Shown here piece after piece: positions 1 through 6,046 of a stretch of 10,042 nt of DNA. The position numbers and the translations under genes were made by a program. Source of the stretch: CAJQND01 sp051010055. GTDB taxonomy: Bacteria; Pseudomonadota; Alphaproteobacteria; Rhizobiales; CAJQND01. The notes beneath the pieces are model-generated. The model was given only the letters and a program-made list of their open reading frames with translations. It searched no databases and had not been told where the DNA came from. Numbering within the stretch: the stretch's first letter is position 1; each line of letters begins with the position of its first letter. Where the stretch lies: assembly GCA_051010055.1 (NCBI GenBank), contig JBPCVY010000008.1, forward strand, positions 1 through 10,042. The letters run 5' to 3'.

Positions 1-831
1 GCCGCGCGCTGCGGCCCCCTCCACGAGAGCGCGGATGTTGCGGTCAGATACAGATGATTCAACAAACACGGCGCTGATGTTGCGGGCCACGAGAAGGTCG
101 ACCAGCTCGCCGATGCGGTTAAGGCCCGCCTCGCTTTCTGTTGAAATGCCCTGAATGCCGACAACTTCAAACCCGTATGCCATGCCGAAATAGTTGAAAG
201 CATCATGCGCGGTGAGCAACAGCCGGCTGCCTTCTGGAACCGACTTTGCGATTCTTTCGGCATATTCTGCCAGCTGAGTGACCTGTTCCAGATAACGCTT
301 AGCGTTGGCTTCGAACGTCTCGCGCTCTTGCGGCCTGGCCTCAATCAACGCATCGCGCACTACCATGACAACTGCCGACCACAAGTTCGGGTCCATCCAG
401 ATGTGGGGATCATATTTGTCGGTATAGATATCGTGGGCACGCAGGAGGTCTTTCGAAACGCCCTCGGCAACCGCGATGACTTTGCGCTTTTTGGTCAGTT
501 GGCCCATGAAGTCTTCCATCTGGGCTTCAAGATAAAGGCCGTGCCGAAGCACCAGGTCAGCTTTTGTCATGGCAACAATGTCAGTGCGCGTCTGGCGGTA
601 GGCATGGGGGTCGACACCGGCCCCCATGAGCGCTCTCACGGCCACGTGTTCGCCGCCGACATTGCGCGCGGCATCGCCTATCATTCCAGTGGTGGCGACA
701 ATTTTTAGCTGCTTTTCTGCAGAAACAGCGGGCGCCGGGCCCAGTCCAAATACGGCGGTTGCTATAATCACCGCCAAAATTGAGGACAAGAACCGCCGTC
801 TAGACCATGTCAGGTCAGCATCTCTACTCAT
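1..831 (-). CDS. Mn/Zn-type metal ABC transporter substrate-binding protein (3' end cut by window edge)
   Basis: The frame stays open for 277 codons from an ATG at 831 to the window edge and translates to a TroA/SitA-type periplasmic metal-binding protein (cluster A-I). Residues 10-16 (SRRRFLS) followed by a hydrophobic stretch and a VSA cleavage-like site near residue 38 look like a twin-arginine signal. Likely metal ligands are His76 (in VDPHAY), His143 (in DPHIWMDP) and His209 (in TAHDAFNYFG). The fourth ligand, usually a C-terminal Asp, lies outside the window. No His-rich acidic loop of the ZnuA kind is present, which leans towards Mn or mixed Mn/Zn. Family members are about 300 residues, so only a short C-terminal part is missing. 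The ribosome binding site before the ATG is weak, but no other in-frame start exists upstream. The ATPase and permease genes would be expected beyond position 1. Two Fur-type boxes overlap its promoter, which fits metal-repressed uptake. Confidence 0.9.
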   Translation of the reverse strand, partial: MSRDADLTWSRRRFLSSILAVIIATAVFGLGPAPAVSAEKQLKIVATTGMIGDAARNVGGEHVAVRALMGAGVDPHAYRQTRTDIVAMTKADLVLRHGLYLEAQMEDFMGQLTKKRKVIAVAEGVSKDLLRAHDIYTDKYDPHIWMDPNLWSAVVMVVRDALIEARPQERETFEANAKRYLEQVTQLAEYAERIAKSVPEGSRLLLTAHDAFNYFGMAYGFEVVGIQGISTESEAGLNRIGELVDLLVARNISAVFVESSVSDRNIRALVEGAAARG

Positions 832-866
832 AACTCAAGTGCCCAAAACAGTTTGTTTCATAAAAA

Positions 867-895
867 TGAATATAAGAATTATTCGCAACTGTCAA
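867..895 (-). promoter_or_regulatory. Putative sigma70-like promoter of the metal-binding protein gene
   Basis: On the minus strand a perfect TTGACA (895-890) is followed, after 17 bp, by TATTCA (872-867). This lies about 36 bp upstream of the ATG at 831. The -10 match is only moderate. The position relative to the two Fur-type boxes, one in the spacer and one just upstream of the -35, supports the assignment. Confidence 0.55.
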
Positions 896-916
896 TGCTA
901 TTAAGAACCATTCTCA
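873..916 (-). promoter_or_regulatory. Two Fur/Mur-type boxes over the metal-transporter promoter
   Basis: On the minus strand TGAGAATGGTTCTTA (916-902) and TGCGAATAATTCTTA (887-873) both follow the 7-1-7 Fur-family pattern TGAGAAT-N-ATTCTCA. Their spacing is 29 bp, close to three helical turns. One box fills the -35/-10 spacer and the other lies directly upstream of the -35, an ideal place for repression. In alphaproteobacteria the Fur homologue often acts as the manganese regulator Mur. The regulator is inferred, and an Irr or Zur site is possible. Confidence 0.6.
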
Positions 917-984
917 ACTAATTGCGAAACGATGCCTGGGGTGGAAGGAGCATCAATTCGAGGGAGGCTTGGCTGGAATTCAGG

Positions 985-1013
985 CAATAAAAAACCCCGC
1001 TCGAAGCGGGGTT
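985..1013 (-). terminator. Rho-independent terminator of hupE
   Basis: On the minus strand an 8-bp stem AACCCCGC/GCGGGGTT (1013-1006 with 1000-993) with a 5-nt loop is followed by a T-rich run (to about 985). It lies about 50 bp past the hupE stop and separates that gene from the metal-binding protein gene. Confidence 0.9.
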
Positions 1014-1017
1014 CTTA

Positions 1018-1061
1018 ATCGAAGACGCAAGGATGCGTTCGCATCCGTGCGCTATTTCGAT
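1018..1061 (-). other. Long imperfect hairpin in the hupE 3' UTR
   Basis: Outer arms ATCGAA (1018-1023) and TTCGAT (1056-1061) flank an inner perfect inverted repeat GGATGCG-TT-CGCATCC (1031-1046). It sits between the hupE stop codon and the strong terminator and has no T-run of its own. It may protect the mRNA 3' end or be a REP-like unit. Only the symmetry is seen directly. Confidence 0.45.
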
Positions 1062-1064
1062 AAC

Positions 1065-1718
1065 TCAGGCGCCCCAGCCCATCATGTCAAAGACAGTGCC
1101 TTCGATGTTCTCAAGGGTGAGGAAGAGGCCAACGCCAGCGCCAATCGCGCCTGCGATACGGGCTTCAACCGCTGCAGCCTCGGTCGCTTTGAAGAACTTC
1201 TCAACCGCCCAGCCGGCAGCAACGGCGATTGCATACTGCACGGCGCCAAGACCGATCAGGTAGCCGACCAGAACCGGGCCGCCAACGCCAGCTTCTTGAG
1301 CTGCGATAGAATCGCCGAATGCAGAACCGTGGAACAGGCCAAAGCCGGCAAAAACAATCATTGCCGGAACCAGTCTCAGCGCGCGGCCGGAAAGAATGAT
1401 GCCGCCGACCACAAGCAGTGAAAGGCCGATTATGAGTTCTTTCGCCGGAAGGCCGGTGCCGAAGCTCATCATCAGGCAGCCAGCCAGCATGGCGGCAATG
1501 TAAGCCGCGGGCGCCTTGAGGCGGTGGCCGGTGTAAACCGCAGCAATGCCGACAAGTGCAATAAAGAACAGGTGGTCAAAGCCCAAAAGCGGGTGTCCGA
1601 TGCCGGACAAGAGCCCATGGGTGAAAGTTTCCATCGGCATGCCGCCGAGTGGGTGGTGGGCAAGGGCCGGCGTGGCGAGCGACGCCAGGATGCCAGCTGA
1701 CAAAAAGATCTTTTTCAT
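1065..1718 (-). CDS. hupE: HupE/UreJ family nickel/cobalt permease
   Basis: A 217-residue membrane protein. Residues 1-20 form a signal peptide ending in PALA, so the mature protein would begin His-His-Pro (residues 21-23). The family metal motif is present as GHPLLGFDH (His42, Asp48, His49), and a second conserved histidine occurs in GLFHGSAFG (His130). Several hydrophobic helices follow. Length and order match the HupE/UreJ family of secondary Ni2+/Co2+ importers. The start is supported by GAGGGGAA about 7 nt upstream of the ATG. No hydrogenase or urease gene is nearby. A cobalamin riboswitch upstream on the same strand makes cobalt uptake for B12 synthesis the most likely job. The unusual point is the roughly 380 bp between riboswitch and start codon, mostly filled by a palindromic element. 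Confidence 0.92.
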   Translation of the reverse strand: MKKIFLSAGILASLATPALAHHPLGGMPMETFTHGLLSGIGHPLLGFDHLFFIALVGIAAVYTGHRLKAPAAYIAAMLAGCLMMSFGTGLPAKELIIGLSLLVVGGIILSGRALRLVPAMIVFAGFGLFHGSAFGDSIAAQEAGVGGPVLVGYLIGLGAVQYAIAVAAGWAVEKFFKATEAAAVEARIAGAIGAGVGLFLTLENIEGTVFDMMGWGA

Positions 1719-1749
1719 AACGATTCCCCTCGTTGAAACTACTAATAAG

Positions 1750-1829
1750 GGGGCAAATTCTTAGAAAGGGCAGCTTTCCTGTTTCAAAGCCCCTCCGCGG
1801 AACACCCCGTTCCTGCCATAAATATGGCA
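1750..1829 (-). promoter_or_regulatory. Structured leader of hupE, possible remnant of the riboswitch expression platform
   Basis: Between the palindromic element and hupE the leader holds several inverted repeats: TGCCATA-AA-TATGGCA (1814-1829, 7-bp arms), GGAAC/GTTCC (1799-1803 and 1809-1813), GGGGC/GCCCC (1750-1754 and 1789-1793), and GAAAG/CTTTC (1764-1768 and 1774-1778) nested in the last. On the minus-strand RNA, GGCAGG (1817-1812) is complementary to CCTGCC of the riboswitch B12 box (2110-2105), the sort of alternative pairing expected in a switch. No clear U-tract is seen, so control by terminator or by ribosome access cannot be told apart. Confidence 0.4.
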
Positions 1830-1836
1830 CTCAAAC

Positions 1837-1859
1837 TAGGCTGTAGTTTCGAACTGGGG
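1837..1859 (+). repeat. Left terminal inverted repeat of the 266-bp element
   Basis: This 23-bp arm begins TAGGCTGTAG and ends GAACTGGGG. It is the exact reverse complement of 2080-2102. On the outside it is preceded by C, giving CTAG at the junction, a tetramer often used as target by IS630-type elements. Confidence 0.85.
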
Positions 1860-2079
1860 ATTGATTAAGATATGACCGGTTTTGGTCATTTTTAGGAGAA
1901 ATGACGAAAGCAATGTGGGGCATTGGTGAGGAATTTCGACGCGAAAATGGCCAAAACTGGTCATACCCGAAGGGCGGGACTAGTTTGCCCCGCTTTTGCG
2001 TCGAAAATGCTCGAAAGCAACCATACTACCTTGCGCTTTTCTCCTAAAATCGAGGCAAATTTGCCTCCGTCTTAACAAA

Positions 2080-2102
2080 CCCCAGTTCGAAACTACAGCC
2101 TA
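2080..2102 (-). repeat. Right terminal inverted repeat of the 266-bp element
   Basis: Exact inverted copy of 1837-1859. Its outermost bases TA overlap by one position the 3' strand of the riboswitch P1 stem (2106-2102), so the element lies immediately behind the folded aptamer. Confidence 0.85.
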
Positions 2103-2296
2103 ACGGCAGGTCTCCTGGCTCACGGGTTATCACGCCTTTCCCAATGCCTTCCCAGAACCTTTCTAGTTCCAGTGGCGCAGAGTTGGGTGCGCTCGCCGCT
2201 GACAGTTGCGGGGGCAGCCACGGATTTGGTCCCTGATGGGTACACCTCACCGTGTTCCCTTTTAATCTCCTAGATGACGATCATCGGAGAACCGTT
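2102..2296 (-). ncRNA. Cobalamin (B12) riboswitch aptamer upstream of hupE
   Basis: Read on the minus strand, the conserved elements appear in the right order: GGGAACACGGTGAGG (2259-2245), the core GCTGCCCCCGCAACTG (2218-2203), CCACTGG (2175-2169), a GGGAAGGC-like segment, and the B12 box GTGAGCCAGGAGACCTGCCG (2123-2104). A P1 stem AACGG (2296-2292) with CCGTT (2106-2102) closes it. All landmark blocks of the adenosylcobalamin class are present, so the aptamer looks intact. The first gene downstream is the hupE transporter, which fits cobalt uptake repressed by B12. The expected expression platform does not follow directly, because the palindromic element starts at the end of P1. Confidence 0.93.
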
Positions 2297-2302
2297 GCGC
2301 TA

Positions 2303-2330
2303 AAAATAGCTGAACAGAATTTTCCGTCAA
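2303..2330 (-). promoter_or_regulatory. Putative promoter of the riboswitch-hupE transcript
   Basis: On the minus strand TTGACG (2330-2325) is followed after 16 bp by TATTTT (2308-2303). Transcription would start near 2296, just where the riboswitch P1 stem begins, which supports the call. Confidence 0.5.
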
Positions 2331-2403
2331 TAGAAAGGTGAGCCTGCGTCAAAGTAGAGCCAGCGCCGGCGCCAGGGGCTTGCTTCAGGCCGGATTTGCC
2401 CGC

Positions 2404-2432
2404 TTGACCGGGAGCGGGACTTCCCATAATAT
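2404..2432 (+). promoter_or_regulatory. Putative sigma70-like promoter of the catabolic operon
   Basis: TTGACC (2404-2409) and TAATAT (2427-2432) are separated by 17 bp. The predicted start, near 2439-2440, lies inside the palindromic operator and leaves a leader of only about 23 nt before the ATG at 2463. An inverted repeat CCCGCT/AGCGGG (2399-2404 and 2413-2418) overlaps the -35. It faces away from the riboswitch promoter. Confidence 0.5.
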
Positions 2433-2451
2433 TCATTTGTATACTAATGAA
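2432..2451 (+). promoter_or_regulatory. GntR-type operator palindrome over the operon start site
   Basis: TTCATTTGTATACTAATGAA is a 20-bp palindrome with one mismatched pair (T opposite T, at positions 7 and 14). The GTATAC core flanked by T and A resembles operators of FadR/FCD-type GntR repressors, which often control catabolic operons. It starts at the last base of the predicted -10 and ends 11 bp before the start codon. No regulator gene is in the window, so the family is inferred from the site alone. Confidence 0.5.
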
Positions 2452-2462
2452 ATTTGCGAGCC

Positions 2463-3305
2463 ATGCAGTTTGCGCGACCGAACAGACTGGAAGAAGCTCT
2501 CGCCCTTCTTGCAGACGGGGAATGGCGGATTCTGGCTGGCGGTACGGACTTTTATCCATCCCTGGGTGACAGTGCCCCAAATGGCAAAATTCTCGACATA
2601 ACGGCGCTTGAAGATGCCCACCACATTGCTCTTGTTGATGGCTATTGGTCGATAGGTGCGCTGGCGACATGGACGGATATTATCCGGGCAGAATTGCCGG
2701 CAGCCTTTGACGCGTTGAAGCTTGCCGCCCGCGAAGTTGGCTCTGTTCAGATTCAAAACCGGGCAACGGTTGCGGGAAATCTCTGCAATGCTTCTCCAGC
2801 TGCAGATGGCGTGCCACCCCTGCTCACGCTCGACGCAGAAATTGAGATTGCGTCCAGTTCGGGCTTGAGGCGCGAACCGCTTGGCAAATTCATTCGCGGA
2901 AACCGCCGCACTGGCCTTGGCATTGGCGAAATGGTGGTGCGCATTCTGGTTCCGGAAAAGTCGGCTGCAGGTGCGTCGTCTTTCCTGAAACTTGGCGCGC
3001 GCAAATATTTGGTGATTTCAATCACCATGGTGGCCGCACGCATGGCCGTAAACGAGGCCGGCTATATCGAAGATGCTGCGGTGAGCGTCGGGGCCTGTTC
3101 AGCGGTGGCGAAACGCCTGCCGGATCTTGAAGCCGCACTAGTTGGAGAAAACCCGAACGCTGATTTGGACAAAACTGTCAGCGCGAAGCATCTTTCCGGC
3201 CTCAGCCCAATTGATGACGTGCGTGCACCGGCAAACTACCGGCTGGATGCATCGCTGGAGTTGGTGCGCCGAACCGTGAGGCAGGCGGCTGGGGGTGCCA
3301 TATGA
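2463..3305 (+). CDS. FAD-binding (CoxM-like) subunit of a xanthine dehydrogenase family molybdenum hydroxylase
   Basis: A 280-residue protein with both family FAD motifs: LAGGTD at residues 24-29 and TVAGNLCNASPAAD at residues 102-115, followed by the small C-terminal CO-dehydrogenase flavoprotein domain. Its role is to pass electrons from the iron-sulfur clusters of the partner to NAD+, oxygen or another acceptor. The ATG at 2463 is preferred because MQFARPNRLEEAL matches the normal start of the family; a TTG at 2454 would add three residues. The Shine-Dalgarno sequence is poor, and the operator occupies the place just upstream. The stop codon overlaps the next start (ATGA, 3302-3305), so the two subunits are translationally coupled. 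Confidence 0.92.
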   Translation: MQFARPNRLEEALALLADGEWRILAGGTDFYPSLGDSAPNGKILDITALEDAHHIALVDGYWSIGALATWTDIIRAELPAAFDALKLAAREVGSVQIQNRATVAGNLCNASPAADGVPPLLTLDAEIEIASSSGLRREPLGKFIRGNRRTGLGIGEMVVRILVPEKSAAGASSFLKLGARKYLVISITMVAARMAVNEAGYIEDAAVSVGACSAVAKRLPDLEAALVGENPNADLDKTVSAKHLSGLSPIDDVRAPANYRLDASLELVRRTVRQAAGGAI

Positions 3306-6046
3306 GCGTCATCCACATAACTCTCAATGGTGCTGCTACGGAACTTGATGCCGCTCCAGCAGAACGCCTGTCGGAACTTTTGCGGGGAAAGGCGGGGCTC
3401 ACCGGCACCAAGGTTGGGTGCGATGCAGGTGATTGCGGGGCGTGCACGGTGCTGATAGACGGCGAGCCTGCTTGCGCCTGCCTGACGGCGGCCCACCAGG
3501 CTGACGAGTGTAGAGTCACCACAATTGAAGGCCTGGCGGAAAACGGTGCCCTGGCACGCTTGCAGGAATCGTTCTTGCATTATGGCGCTGCCCAATGCGG
3601 TATCTGCACGCCCGGAATGCTCTTGGCCGCCGCTGGCCTTCTGGCGAACAATCCCCATCCAAGACAAGACGAAGTTGAAGATGCCCTGGGCGGTGTTTTG
3701 TGCCGCTGCACCGGCTACAAAAAGATTGTTGATGCCGTCATGCACGCCACAGGTTTCAACGGCGAACCGGTGCTCCCGAACGGGACGGAAAATGTCGGCG
3801 CGCCCATCAGGCGGCTTGATGGTGTTCCCAAGGTTTCAGGCGATGAAATGTTCGGCGCAGATACCTTGCCCGAAAACGCCGTGCTGGTGCGTGTGGTGCG
3901 CAGCCCCCACCATCATGCCCGCTTCAAGATTGGAGATACGGAAAAATTCTTGCAGACCAATCCGGGCATCCTGGCCGTCTACACCGCAGCTGACATTCCC
4001 GGCAACAATCTATTCGGAGCCATTCCGGGTTTTGTCGACCAGCCGGTTTTCGCCGAGGAAATTGCCAGTTTCCGGGGGGAGGCCATCGCAGCGGTCGCCG
4101 GAGAACCGGACATTGTAAGGCACCTGGACTTAGCTGAGTTTCCGGTGGACTGGGAAAAGCTGGCCGAATCTTTGACACCTGATGTGGCACTTCAAGACGA
4201 TGCATTGGCAGTGCAAGGCGGGCGCCCTCACAATGTTCTGGTAAGGGGGCTTGTCGAGCGCGGGGATGCTGAAGCTGCCCTTTCATCGGCGGCACATGTC
4301 GCAGAAGGCACCTTCTCAACTCCGTTCATCGAGCATGCCTACATCGAGCCGGAAGCTGGATACGCCATGCGCAATGGCGATCGGCTCGAAATTTTCGGCT
4401 GCACCCAGGCCCCGCAAATGGACCGCGAAACGGTTGCCGATATCATGGCGCTCAATCAGGCTGACGTGCGGGTGGTGCCGGCTGCTTGCGGTGGCGGCTT
4501 TGGTTCAAAGCTTGATGTTTCCTTCCAACCCTATGTGGCGCTTGCGGCCTGGCGGCTCAACCGGCCGGCGGCCATCTGCTACACGCGCTCAGAATCCATG
4601 CAGTCCACCACCAAGCGCCATCCATCGGAAATTTCAATCCGCATTGGTTGTGATGAAAAGGGACATATTTCCGGCGTTGAGTTCGACGGCGTGTTCAATA
4701 CAGGCGCTTATTCGAGCTGGGGCCCTACAGTGGCCAACCGGGTTCCCGTTCACGCCTCCGGGCCCTACTTCACGCCGAACTATGCTTGCCGCAGCAAGGC
4801 GGTGCTTACAAACTGCCCGCCATCTGGTGCATTTCGCGGGTTCGGCGTGCCACAGTCGGCCATTGCACAGGAATGCACTTATGATGTTTTGGCGGATAAG
4901 GCCGGGTTGGACCGACTGGGTTTCCGGCTCATCAACGCTTTGCGCAATGGCCAGCCAACGGTAACAGGCCAGGTGTTTGAAACAGGTGTCGGCATCCACG
5001 AGTGCCTCACCGCTCTCAAACCTTCATGGGAACGCGCGCTTAAAGAGACACAAGAATTCAATAAAGCCACGAACGGGCAAGGTATCAGACGCGGCGTTGG
5101 TGTTGCCTCGTGCTGGTATGGATGCGGCAACACCTCCCTGCCAAACCCTTCCACCATCCGCATGGGATTAACCGCCCAGGGCGATGTCGTTCTCCATCAA
5201 GGCGCGGTGGATATCGGGCAGGGGGCCAACACGGTTATCTCTCAGATTGCAGCAGATGCCCTTGGGGTTCCCGTGCATGCGTTGAAAATCATCGGTGGCG
5301 ATACGGACTTAACGCCTGATGCAGGTAAAACATCAGCGTCGCGGCAAACCTATGTCACAGGTTCTGCTGCAAAGCTTGCAGGTGAAGCTTTGCGCGCGCT
5401 CATCCTGCGCCAGGCCAATGTTTCTGAAACAGCGACTATCACCCTCACCCCTGGCAGGGTGGAGCTTTCTGATGGTGATGCGGGCATATCAATCGATGTC
5501 GCCGGACTTGAAGAAAACGAATTCGGCTATGTGCTGATGGCGGAGGAAGCCTATGACCCGCCCGTTGGCCCGCTCGATGAAAAGGGCCAGGGCATTCCTT
5601 ATGCGGTTTATGGCTATGGCGCACAGATTGTGGAACTCAGCGTCGATACCGCACTTGGCACCGTCAAGCTTGAGAAGATTACCGCAGCTCATGATGTTGG
5701 CCGGGCGGTAAATCCGGTGCTGGTTGAAGGCCAGATTGAAGGCGGTATTGCTCAGGGTATCGGCCTTGCTCTGATGGAAGACTATGTGCCGGGGGTAACC
5801 GAGAACCTGCACGATTATCTCATCCCCACATTCGGTGATGTTCCGCCCATTGAGAGCATCATCATCGAAGTCACCGACAGCGAAGGGCCTTATGGCGCGA
5901 AAGGTCTCGGCGAGCATGTTTTAATCCCCACAGCGCCGGCAATTTTAAATGCAATCCGCCACGCAACCGGGGCTGAGGTGCGCGACTTGCCGGCAACCCC
6001 GGACAAAGTGCGCGCCAGCATTCTTGAGGTAGAGAGAAATGGCTGA
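3302..6046 (+). CDS. Fused [2Fe-2S]/molybdopterin catalytic subunit of a molybdenum hydroxylase
   Basis: A 914-residue fusion. Residues 1-160 are the ferredoxin-like and helical iron-sulfur domains, with Cys40, Cys45, Cys48 and Cys60 for the plant-type cluster and Cys99, Cys102, Cys134 and Cys136 for the second. From about residue 165 (GAPIRRLDG) to the end is the molybdopterin cytosine dinucleotide-type catalytic domain, with GGGFGSK near residue 400, GAFRGFG, DIGQGAN, and GAKGLGE with catalytic Glu871. In most relatives the two parts are separate proteins (about 160 and 770 residues); E. coli XdhD is a known fused example. The enzyme would hydroxylate a carbon next to nitrogen in an aromatic ring with water-derived oxygen. 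Substrate unknown: a pyridine, pyrimidine or purine is plausible. No chaperone gene of the XdhC/CoxF type is in view. It overlaps the next gene by 8 nt. Confidence 0.93.
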   Translation: MSVIHITLNGAATELDAAPAERLSELLRGKAGLTGTKVGCDAGDCGACTVLIDGEPACACLTAAHQADECRVTTIEGLAENGALARLQESFLHYGAAQCGICTPGMLLAAAGLLANNPHPRQDEVEDALGGVLCRCTGYKKIVDAVMHATGFNGEPVLPNGTENVGAPIRRLDGVPKVSGDEMFGADTLPENAVLVRVVRSPHHHARFKIGDTEKFLQTNPGILAVYTAADIPGNNLFGAIPGFVDQPVFAEEIASFRGEAIAAVAGEPDIVRHLDLAEFPVDWEKLAESLTPDVALQDDALAVQGGRPHNVLVRGLVERGDAEAALSSAAHVAEGTFSTPFIEHAYIEPEAGYAMRNGDRLEIFGCTQAPQMDRETVADIMALNQADVRVVPAACGGGFGSKLDVSFQPYVALAAWRLNRPAAICYTRSESMQSTTKRHPSEISIRIGCDEKGHISGVEFDGVFNTGAYSSWGPTVANRVPVHASGPYFTPNYACRSKAVLTNCPPSGAFRGFGVPQSAIAQECTYDVLADKAGLDRLGFRLINALRNGQPTVTGQVFETGVGIHECLTALKPSWERALKETQEFNKATNGQGIRRGVGVASCWYGCGNTSLPNPSTIRMGLTAQGDVVLHQGAVDIGQGANTVISQIAADALGVPVHALKIIGGDTDLTPDAGKTSASRQTYVTGSAAKLAGEALRALILRQANVSETATITLTPGRVELSDGDAGISIDVAGLEENEFGYVLMAEEAYDPPVGPLDEKGQGIPYAVYGYGAQIVELSVDTALGTVKLEKITAAHDVGRAVNPVLVEGQIEGGIAQGIGLALMEDYVPGVTENLHDYLIPTFGDVPPIESIIIEVTDSEGPYGAKGLGEHVLIPTAPAILNAIRHATGAEVRDLPATPDKVRASILEVERNG

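Larger units (their letters stand above)
1837..2102. mobile_element. 266-bp near-palindromic MITE-like element between riboswitch and hupE
   Basis: Perfect 23-bp terminal inverted repeats (1837-1859 and 2080-2102) bound the element. The outermost TA of each arm could be a TA target duplication, leaving 21-bp repeats. The symmetry goes far inside: TTTTAGGAGAAA at 1890-1901 is mirrored exactly at 2038-2049, and TTTCGACGC at 1934-1942 is mirrored, one base off, at 1998-2006. Each arm also holds a palindrome at the same place but of different sequence, ATGACCGGTTTTGGTCAT (1872-1889) and GAGGCAAATTTGCCTC (2052-2067). No transposase or credible ORF lies inside. TA flanks recall non-autonomous IS630/Tc1-type elements. 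Two inverted REP-like units, or a structured RNA, are the alternatives. I do not recognise it as a named element. Confidence 0.65.

Noticed and set aside
205..708. 167-codon plus-strand ORF
   Set aside because: It lies antisense to the metal-binding protein, whose frame shows clear family motifs (His76, His143 and His209 contexts).
969..1421. 150-codon plus-strand ORF opposite hupE
   Set aside because: It crosses the hupE terminator and lies antisense to a well-supported membrane protein. No family resemblance is seen.
1841..1859. GTAG inside the terminal repeat as a sign of a classical REP/RAYT element
   Set aside because: A single GTAG tetramer is too short to be significant, and the 23-bp perfect ends with TA flanks fit a MITE better. 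It is kept only as an alternative.
1901..2047. 48-codon plus-strand ORF inside the palindromic element, preceded by AGGAG
   Set aside because: AGGAG ends only two bases before the ATG, and the same AGGAG block is part of the mirrored repeat. The peptide resembles nothing known to me, and the near-palindromic DNA explains the open frame.
2454..2462. TTG at 2454 as start of the FAD subunit
   Set aside because: It adds only three residues and has no better ribosome binding site. The ATG at 2463 fits the family N-terminus.
2281..2756. Minus-strand ORFs across the operon promoter and start of the FAD subunit
   Set aside because: They cover the promoters and the conserved CoxM N-terminus in antisense and show no recognisable motif.
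3525..4964. Long plus-strand ORFs in another frame within the molybdenum subunit
   Set aside because: The 914-codon frame carries all cysteine and molybdopterin motifs without interruption. The others are frame shadows.
3302..6046. Assignment as nicotinate dehydrogenase or as xanthine dehydrogenase proper
   Set aside because: Substrate specificity cannot be read from the motifs, and the neighbour evidence supports only an N-heterocycle hydroxylase in general.
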